From: Dehalococcoidales bacterium
Lineage (GTDB): Bacteria > Chloroflexota > Dehalococcoidia > Dehalococcoidales > UBA3254
Reading direction: 5' to 3'
NCBI GenBank assembly: GCA_028718465.1
Contig: JAQULX010000128.1
Coordinates: forward strand, 1 to 7,441
Length of the DNA stretch: 7,441 nt
Below, in pieces: positions 1-5,017 of the stretch. Made by a program: the position numbers and the translations under genes. Under the pieces are notes generated by a model, which had not been told where the DNA came from, ran no database searches, and worked only from the letters and a program-made list of their open reading frames with translations. How positions within the stretch are numbered: the stretch's first letter is position 1; the number at the start of each line of letters is the position of its first letter.

Positions 1-1733
1 ATGAACTCCTTGTTTTTGAGGCTGATATCTCCTCCGGAAACATAGGTCCCGATAATGTTGCCTTTAGTGACCGGCAGGAGTATGTGCGATGGATGTTTGG
101 CATCATGATATATCGTGATGGTATTGGGAGTTTGAGAACAGAGGTGATTCATTTTGACATCACTGAGGTTTTCGGGAGCGTCGTCCGCACTGGAAATTTT
201 AAGAACAATCCTGTGGCCGGCCTTGAATAAATTGGCCGGGCTTAAAATCTCGATTGAAAACAGGTATATTTGTCCGGGAACCAGAGGCTGCGGGTTAGAA
301 TGCGTGTGGACCGGATGCCAGGGTTTGGAGAGTTTTTCATCCAATTGTCGATGTGATGCCTTTAAATATCCCCGGTTGAGACAGGTCTCTTTACCCTCAG
401 CATCGGCATCCCACAGACTGACAAAAAAGTTCATGTCTGTTCCGCGGCAAGAAGCGTAGAGATTCAGGGCGGCCGGACCGACTACCTCGGTATTTTCTAC
501 CATGGGGGCCGAGTAGTATTTCAAGAATCCCCGGTTACCCGGATTATCATCGTAGGAAGCAGATTCGGCGTCCGGCCATGGCTCTATTTCACACAGAGTG
601 CGGTTTTCATGCAGAACAAAAGGAATCCATCTGGTCTCCGGAAAAGGCCAATCTTGTCCCGTCTTCCACTCATTGGAACCGCGCACGAAGACCTTTATAG
701 CCGGTTCATCCATAATTCCGGTATCAATGTTTTTTAACCAGTAGTCATACCATCGCAGCAACTCCCAGGAGTATTGATAGAAAGGCCGGTCGACATAAGC
801 TGGCGGCCCCAGGGTCGCTTTTTTGGGTGTTTTAATCTCGGACCAGCGGTTCAGGGCTTCCGAACGGTGAGTTGCGGCGCCCAGATAAACCGGTACCTTT
901 ATTGCGCCCGGGTCGGTGACGGTCCGGTTCTTCCAGTATGTGTCGTATACCGGACGCATCAGGGTATCCAGCACCCCGGCATTGTGAGCTAAATCCGGAT
1001 TTTTCAAGGATTCGACCAGACCCGGATCGGCGCTGATATCCTTATCTTCCAGTGCCTGGGCCAGGGCCTCCTTAAATCTTTTATCTCCTAATTCCTTTTT
1101 AATCATACATTCTGCCGTATGAATATCCAGGTTGACCAGAGAAATAATCCATCTCAGAAAACCGACTGAAAGTATCCCGCCGGGGTACCAGAATTCTCGA
1201 TATGCATCCCAGAAAGAGGCCAATGGGGCGATGGCTTTAAGATGCGGGGGTTGTCGCACAGCTACCATGGGGTGATACGCACCGGCATCGCCAATACCCA
1301 TCATTCCGATATTCCCATTGCACCAGGGTTGAGACGCCGCCCATTCAATTACATCACAATCATCCTGGATTTCCTGGGGTGAGACAAACTGGAAAGCCCC
1401 GCCCGATTTCCCGGTGCCCAGCACACTGCCAATAATGTATACATAACCCCGGCGGACAAAGAATTCATAAGGGCCGGCTTCGATGGCTGCATCCGGAGTC
1501 CCACAAATGCGCCGACTTCGGGAAGCCTCCGGCCAGATTCGTTTAGTTTGAATATCTTTATCAAAAGCGGTTATGGCTATCAGGGCTGGAAACTTTCCCG
1601 GACTATCTGGGCGGAATATATCGACATTAAGCTTTACCCCATCGCTCATCGGTATGGTAATATCACGATCTGCTATAATTTCGTATTCCCTTTTGGATAC
1701 CTTTTTATCTCCGGTACCGATCAGGGCATCCAT
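1..1733 (-). CDS. CocE/NonD (X-Pro dipeptidyl-peptidase-like) hydrolase homologue, 3' end cut by window, probable loss of catalytic triad
   Basis: I translated the minus strand from the ATG at 1733-1731; 577 codons stay open to base 3 and no stop is seen, so the C-terminus lies outside. The layout matches CocE/NonD acyl esterases: an N-terminal strand region (ITIPMSDGVKLNVDIFRP, about 25-42), an alpha/beta-hydrolase core (about 50-340) and a C-terminal jelly-roll of the X-Pro dipeptidyl-peptidase type (about 370-577, with LFKAGHRIVLKISSAD and HDAKHPSHILLPV). The family normally hydrolyses esters, amides or peptides. The nucleophile elbow reads GMMGIGDAG, with Gly148 where GxSYxG carries Ser; Asp falls at Arg290 and His (GPWxH) at Tyr313. 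I therefore infer an inactive or altered enzyme. No signal peptide is seen, so it is probably cytoplasmic. It lies 57 bp after the MmgE/PrpD gene with its own strong ribosome binding site, so the two are probably one operon. The reading frame is intact, which argues against a pseudogene. The remaining C-terminus is probably short. Confidence 0.9.
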   Translation of the reverse strand, partial: MDALIGTGDKKVSKREYEIIADRDITIPMSDGVKLNVDIFRPDSPGKFPALIAITAFDKDIQTKRIWPEASRSRRICGTPDAAIEAGPYEFFVRRGYVYIIGSVLGTGKSGGAFQFVSPQEIQDDCDVIEWAASQPWCNGNIGMMGIGDAGAYHPMVAVRQPPHLKAIAPLASFWDAYREFWYPGGILSVGFLRWIISLVNLDIHTAECMIKKELGDKRFKEALAQALEDKDISADPGLVESLKNPDLAHNAGVLDTLMRPVYDTYWKNRTVTDPGAIKVPVYLGAATHRSEALNRWSEIKTPKKATLGPPAYVDRPFYQYSWELLRWYDYWLKNIDTGIMDEPAIKVFVRGSNEWKTGQDWPFPETRWIPFVLHENRTLCEIEPWPDAESASYDDNPGNRGFLKYYSAPMVENTEVVGPAALNLYASCRGTDMNFFVSLWDADAEGKETCLNRGYLKASHRQLDEKLSKPWHPVHTHSNPQPLVPGQIYLFSIEILSPANLFKAGHRIVLKISSADDAPENLSDVKMNHLCSQTPNTITIYHDAKHPSHILLPVTKGNIIGTYVSGGDISLKNKEF

Positions 1734-1740
1734 ATATAAG

Positions 1741-1747
1741 CCTCCTT
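1741..1747 (-). promoter_or_regulatory. Ribosome binding site of the CocE-like gene
   Basis: On the minus strand AAGGAGG lies 7 nt before the ATG at 1733. This near-perfect Shine-Dalgarno sequence fixes the start of the CocE-like gene and shows that it is translated independently of the upstream MmgE/PrpD gene. Confidence 0.9.
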
Positions 1748-1748
1748 G

Positions 1749-1768
1749 TTTTAGATATTTATCTAAAA
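1749..1768. repeat. Perfect 9-bp inverted repeat between mmgE and cocE genes
   Basis: TTTTAGATA (1749-1757) and TATCTAAAA (1760-1768) are exact reverse complements separated by 2 bases. As RNA this would be an 8-bp AU-rich hairpin with a 4-nt loop, ending directly before the Shine-Dalgarno sequence of the CocE-like gene. No U-tract follows on the minus strand, so an intrinsic terminator is unlikely. It could be a weak intercistronic stability or translation element, a protein site, or chance in AT-rich DNA. Confidence 0.5.
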
Positions 1769-1790
1769 ATTAATAAGCAGGCGCAGGTAA

Positions 1791-3134
1791 TTATCTGGAT
1801 AATAAAGCGGTTAGCCTGGCTACGTTATCAAGTTTTTCTAAATTTGAAACAATTTCCACAACCTGGGATGCCCTGTCTTCTCCCAGGACTCCTCCGGCGT
1901 TCGAAGTAAATGACTTTACAGCCGTTTCCCAATCAGGAATAAATCTGGCCAATCTATTATCGTCGGCCAGGTATCGCTCCCCATTTTTTAGAATGACCTC
2001 GATTCCGGGATTAAGCCATGTCCGGCCCTCTTCGGGAATCAGTTCTACCCTCCTGGCTACTTCCAGGATTTCAGTATCATTATAGTCATGGGTGTATAGT
2101 CTGGTCGACTTCACAGGTTTGCCGATTAAAGCGGCAGCCAAACAGAATTGAGTGCTCATTTGGGCCTGAAATTGGTTCTTAAAAGGTCCGGAAAAGTTAT
2201 TTCCGGAACCGGACATAAACTGCGGTGATACCTTCTGGATGATTTTTTCAATATCTTTGGATTTAAAATGATATTGCTCATTCAGGAACAATCCCAAATC
2301 AAGGGTAACCTGGTTAGCGCCGCAAGAAGGGTACAGCTTTACCAGGGCCTGCATTATGCAATATTTTCCGGGTGAACTGGATGTTTCTGCTTGTCTTGAC
2401 CCGCCGGGTTCACCGGTAAATGCTTGGTAAAATCCAAAATGCCCATCCAGAGCAGTTTCGGCTGCTGTGGCTCCCATTTGAGCCAGTTTAGCTAAAAACA
2501 CACCATTTCGGGCCGCAACCCCCATTTGAAACATTCCCTCCATAGATCCGTATATCCAGTGTTCGAGTGTGCCTGATGAAAAAGTCGCCGCATATCCAAG
2601 AGCATTACATATCTGGTCTGTATTCAGCTTGAGCAACCTGCTGGCTGAAGTGACCGATCCGAAGTTCCCCAGGACTGAAGATTCACCGAATCCGGAATGT
2701 AGTTTATTGCCGAACCTGACGCCAACTCGTCCAATCACATCATAACCAAGCACTATGGCAACGATAAGTTCAGCGCCTGGCAATTCTTTTTCCTCAGCGA
2801 CCGCGATAGCCGGGGGTACTACTGAGTCGCCGGGATGACCCAATCCGAGCGCAAAATCTTCTATCATCACACTGTGGGCCATAGTGGCGTTGGCCATGGC
2901 TGCCTCAGCCGGATTGGTTTTATTCCCGTAAGCCCAAACCGTCGATTTTCCGGGATAGTTTTCCCCCGCCTTCATTGCTATTCGGGGCCAGGGCAGATCC
3001 CAACCTGCAAAAGACCCGGCGAATACATTCAGAATACTGGTCTTGGCGCGTTCAATCACATCTTGGGGCAAGTCCTTATAGGAAAGTCCTTCCACATATT
3101 CGGCTAAACTCCGGCTCAGACTCAGGCTTTGCAT
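1791..3134 (-). CDS. MmgE/PrpD family protein, function unassigned, altered active site
   Basis: The 447-residue product has the usual length for the MmgE/PrpD family, which includes 2-methylcitrate dehydratase, cis-aconitate decarboxylase and iminodisuccinate epimerase. These are soluble enzymes acting on small di- or tricarboxylates. Visible hallmarks are the N-terminal helix ending VIERAKTSILNVFAG (26-40), the helix and loop ANATMAHSV...GHPGDSVVPPA (81-109), SSVLGNFGSVTSASRLL (152-168), GVAARNG (205-211), LVKLYPSCGANQ (264-275) and QAQMSTQFCLAAAL (323-336). His100 fits the conserved loop His of cis-aconitate decarboxylase (His103). By eye the other key positions differ: Gly150 for His159, Gly200 for Lys207, and no His in the YPSCGA segment where His277 is expected. 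A substrate cannot be named. GAGGAG 5 nt before the ATG supports the start. The gene opens an operon with the CocE-like gene and is divergent from the WYL regulator. Family assignment is firm; activity is not. Confidence 0.95.
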   Translation of the reverse strand: MQSLSLSRSLAEYVEGLSYKDLPQDVIERAKTSILNVFAGSFAGWDLPWPRIAMKAGENYPGKSTVWAYGNKTNPAEAAMANATMAHSVMIEDFALGLGHPGDSVVPPAIAVAEEKELPGAELIVAIVLGYDVIGRVGVRFGNKLHSGFGESSVLGNFGSVTSASRLLKLNTDQICNALGYAATFSSGTLEHWIYGSMEGMFQMGVAARNGVFLAKLAQMGATAAETALDGHFGFYQAFTGEPGGSRQAETSSSPGKYCIMQALVKLYPSCGANQVTLDLGLFLNEQYHFKSKDIEKIIQKVSPQFMSGSGNNFSGPFKNQFQAQMSTQFCLAAALIGKPVKSTRLYTHDYNDTEILEVARRVELIPEEGRTWLNPGIEVILKNGERYLADDNRLARFIPDWETAVKSFTSNAGGVLGEDRASQVVEIVSNLEKLDNVARLTALLSR

Positions 3135-3139
3135 ATGAA

Positions 3140-3145
3140 CTCCTC
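3140..3145 (-). promoter_or_regulatory. Ribosome binding site of the MmgE/PrpD gene
   Basis: GAGGAG on the minus strand lies 5 nt before the ATG at 3134. It supports that start over internal ones. Confidence 0.8.
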
Positions 3146-3180
3146 ATGGCGGGATAATGTTGCTGTTAAACAATATCTAT

Positions 3181-3210
3181 AACATATGGAATTGACACGT
3201 ATTGTGTCAA
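3181..3210 (-). promoter_or_regulatory. Candidate promoter of the mmgE-cocE operon
   Basis: On the minus strand a perfect -35 TTGACA (3210-3205) is followed after 18 nt by TATGTT (3186-3181), a four-of-six match to the -10 consensus. Transcription would start near 3174, leaving an untranslated leader of about 40 nt. The -35 lies inside the right arm of the palindrome at 3190-3212, so a protein bound there would cover the promoter. This is a prediction from motifs only. Confidence 0.5.
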
Positions 3211-3212
3211 TT
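3190..3212. promoter_or_regulatory. Palindromic operator candidate between divergent genes
   Basis: AATTGACAC (3190-3198) and GTGTCAATT (3204-3212) are perfect 9-bp inverted arms around the 5-bp centre GTATT. Two-fold symmetry of about 23 bp is what a dimeric HTH regulator recognises. The site lies between the MmgE/PrpD gene and the WYL regulator, overlaps the likely -35 of the former and sits about 30 bp upstream of the likely -35 of the latter. The regulator encoded next door is the natural candidate to bind it, by inference from position. Confidence 0.6.
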
Positions 3213-3242
3213 TGGATAGTCCATAACGTATAACATAACGGT

Positions 3243-3275
3243 TTGAAGATATGGTAGAATTCAGTATATTATAAT
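3243..3275 (+). promoter_or_regulatory. Candidate promoter of the WYL regulator gene
   Basis: TTGAAG (3243-3248) and TATATT (3265-3270) are spaced by 16 bp. An overlapping perfect TATAAT at 3270-3275 has no good -35 at the right distance. The -10 area is within a 12-bp perfect palindrome, ATATTATAATAT (3266-3277), which may be only an effect of AT richness. The start would be near 3277-3283, and GGAG (3295-3298) serves the ATG at 3309. Confidence 0.4.
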
Positions 3276-3308
3276 ATTCATCAAAGCCTCTATTGGAGTG
3301 GGCAAAAG

Positions 3309-4016
3309 ATGGGTGCCAATTGGAAAAAACGAGACCGCACTGCCAGAATGCTTAGAATACAGGTCTTGCTGGGTACGCATCCTGCCGGGTTAACTGTAGC
3401 TGAAATTGCCCAAAATTGTTCCATCAACACAAGGACTATCTACCGCGATTTGAAAGCTCTGGAAACCGAGTTGAACGTGCCTATCTGGCAAGAGGGAAAC
3501 AAACGTGGCATTGTTGAAGGCTATCATTTGCCTCCCATTCCCTTTACCCTCGAAGAGGCGGTTTATATTTTACTTGCCATTCGCTTGATACAGAATAAGT
3601 CCGGCTGGTATGATCCCAACGCAGCTTCGACATTCGGTAAGCTGAGCTTGGTTGTCCCGGCTAATATCCGACTGCAAATACAAAACATCCTTAAAAAAAT
3701 GGAGAAGCAGCCCAAAAATCCGGTCAATTTACAGACTTCCATCAAACTGGTCCGGGCGTGGGTATCTCAGAACAAGGTTACTATCTGGTATCAGGATTCC
3801 CCTGACACAGAGCCTCTGGAACTGCTTATCGAGCCCTATTTCTTTGAACCCACTGCCGCTCAGTCAAGTTATGTGATTGCTCAGTGTGATCTCTTCAAAG
3901 AAATTCGCTGTTTCTACGTAAACCAAATTAAAAATGTCCGAATAGAGAATGAAACCTTCATTATCCCTTCTGATTTCGATCCGTTTGAGTATATCAAACC
4001 GGTAGCAAATAGTTAA
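3309..4016 (+). CDS. HTH/WYL-domain transcriptional regulator (YafY/DeoR-like)
   Basis: This 235-residue protein starts with a winged helix-turn-helix of the HTH_11 type: residues 8-70, with LTVAEIAQNCSINTRTIYRD (28-47) giving the two helices that read DNA and KRGIVEGYHLPP (65-76) forming the wing. Then come a helical linker (80-150) and a WYL-type ligand-sensing domain (155-212), recognisable from KVTIWYQ, ELLIEPYFFEP and SSYVIAQC...KEIRCFYVNQI. The Trp-Tyr-Leu signature itself is Ser-Tyr-Val (187-189). Many relatives are near 300-320 residues with a C-terminal WCX extension; that part is largely absent, though the protein looks complete. Such proteins bind DNA as dimers and respond to a ligand, sometimes a nucleotide or nucleic acid. 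Its place between the two operons and beside a palindrome suggests it is the local regulator. A single transcript is likely, with GGAG 10 nt before the ATG. Whether it activates or represses cannot be seen. Confidence 0.93.
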   Translation: MGANWKKRDRTARMLRIQVLLGTHPAGLTVAEIAQNCSINTRTIYRDLKALETELNVPIWQEGNKRGIVEGYHLPPIPFTLEEAVYILLAIRLIQNKSGWYDPNAASTFGKLSLVVPANIRLQIQNILKKMEKQPKNPVNLQTSIKLVRAWVSQNKVTIWYQDSPDTEPLELLIEPYFFEPTAAQSSYVIAQCDLFKEIRCFYVNQIKNVRIENETFIIPSDFDPFEYIKPVANS

Positions 4017-4047
4017 GGCCAGTTTTGTTTTGAATAGGCCGTACCAC

Positions 4048-5004
4048 CTATAATACGATTTCGCATTCTAACCCAAAGGATTCAAAGAGCTTTTTATTCT
4101 TTTGAATCTCGGGGTCCTTTTGGGTGATCAATTCAGGCAGAGGGTATTCTCGGTCCAGCATGGCATATTTCCCCATACCGAATCGGTGATAAGGTAAAAG
4201 GTTTACTTTGCCTGGCCTGGGTAGCATATCTACCGCTATTTTGGCCAATCTTATCAATTCCTCCTCGTAATCATTTATCCCGGGAATTAAAGGAATGCGG
4301 ATTATCACCGGAGTTTTACTGGAGACAACTCGATCAAGATTGGAGATGATGTCAGTATTGGATTTGCCTGTCCATTTCAAATGGGATGCCGGATCGCTTA
4401 ATTTGAGATCGAATAGCACGAGCGAGGTGAGGGGTAAGACTTTATCCAGGGCTCCACCTCCGGCATAACCGGAGGTCTCGATACAGGTTTCGATTCCTCG
4501 TTTCTGGCATAATTGGAATAAAGCAGCCACAAAATCCGGCTGCGAAAGCGGCTCCCCTCCTGAGGCCGTTATCCCGCCTTCTGAATCCCGATAAAACTCG
4601 GCATCCTTACGTATTTGCTCGAAGACATCCTCAGCCGTTAAGGTCTGTCCCATGATTTTCAGGGCCCCGGGAATGCAAACATCGAGGCATTTCCCGCATT
4701 CAGTACAGACCTGTCGATTAATGGAGATCTTTTTTGACTCAACAGAAATGGCCCCGACCGGGCAGACCTGAACGCATTGCCCGCAATTATTACACAGTGA
4801 ATCCCTGTGCACTATCTCTGGAGCAGGGTTCTGGGATTCCGGATTAGAGCACCAGGCACAACGTAAGGGGCAGCCCTTTAAAAAAACGGTCGTCCGTATC
4901 CCCGGACCGTCCTGAATGCTGTATCTCTGTATATTAAAGACTCTACCCTCGATTTTCTCCCGGATGCTCTGAACCTGTGTTATCCTTTCAGAAGTGGTCG
5001 ACAA
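4048..5004 (-). CDS. Glycyl radical enzyme activating enzyme (radical SAM, PflA-type)
   Basis: This 318-residue activase uses S-adenosylmethionine and a [4Fe-4S] cluster to abstract hydrogen from the C-terminal Gly of its partner, here the GRE encoded just upstream. The radical-SAM motif CPLRCAWC has Cys45, Cys49 and Cys52, preceded by [16 protein letters not shown], typical of this family. A ferredoxin-like insert carries two more cluster motifs, [11 protein letters not shown] (71-81) and [11 protein letters not shown] (100-110), as in activases of GREs other than pyruvate formate-lyase. GGEP (149-152) is the SAM amino-group motif, and [10 protein letters not shown] lies near 236-245. I chose the TTG at 5004 because AGGAGG lies 7 nt before it. 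The in-frame ATG at 5121 would put 103 bases inside the GRE gene and add 39 residues of no family resemblance. The length fits the family's usual 300-320. The gene follows the GRE stop by 11 nt, so the two are probably co-transcribed. Confidence 0.95.
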   Translation of the reverse strand: MSTTSERITQVQSIREKIEGRVFNIQRYSIQDGPGIRTTVFLKGCPLRCAWCSNPESQNPAPEIVHRDSLCNNCGQCVQVCPVGAISVESKKISINRQVCTECGKCLDVCIPGALKIMGQTLTAEDVFEQIRKDAEFYRDSEGGITASGGEPLSQPDFVAALFQLCQKRGIETCIETSGYAGGGALDKVLPLTSLVLFDLKLSDPASHLKWTGKSNTDIISNLDRVVSSKTPVIIRIPLIPGINDYEEELIRLAKIAVDMLPRPGKVNLLPYHRFGMGKYAMLDREYPLPELITQKDPEIQKNKKLFESFGLECEIVL

Positions 5005-5011
5005 GACAATT

Positions 5012-5017
5012 CCTCCT
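5012..5017 (-). promoter_or_regulatory. Ribosome binding site of the activase, overlapping the GRE stop codon
   Basis: A perfect AGGAGG on the minus strand shares its first two bases with the TAG stop of the GRE gene (5018-5016) and lies 7 nt before the TTG at 5004. It decides the activase start. The overlap suggests translational coupling, and the weak TTG codon would keep activase output below that of the GRE. Confidence 0.88.

Larger units (their letters stand above)
3178..3237 (+). repeat. Direct repeat TATAACATA, two copies in the divergent control region
   Basis: TATAACATA occurs at 3178-3186 and again at 3229-3237, in the same orientation and 51 bp apart, on either side of the palindrome at 3190-3212. 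The second copy is part of a longer stretch in which CATAACG also occurs twice (3222-3228 and 3234-3240). The copies could be half-sites for a DNA-binding protein, or coincidence in AT-rich DNA. Confidence 0.35.

Noticed and set aside
154..459. Plus-strand open frames over 154-1773
   Set aside because: They are antisense to the continuous CocE-like reading frame, and their translations resemble no family.
1349..1564. Short minus-strand frame inside the CocE-like gene
   Set aside because: It is in another frame of a well-supported coding region and has no recognisable domain or ribosome binding site.
1791..3134. Naming the gene prpD (2-methylcitrate dehydratase)
   Set aside because: No prpB or prpC neighbours are present, and the active-site residues differ, so only the family level is supportable.
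4017..4040. Possible terminator formed by GGCC repeats between convergent genes
   Set aside because: The stem is only 4 bp with a 16-base loop and no T-run after it.
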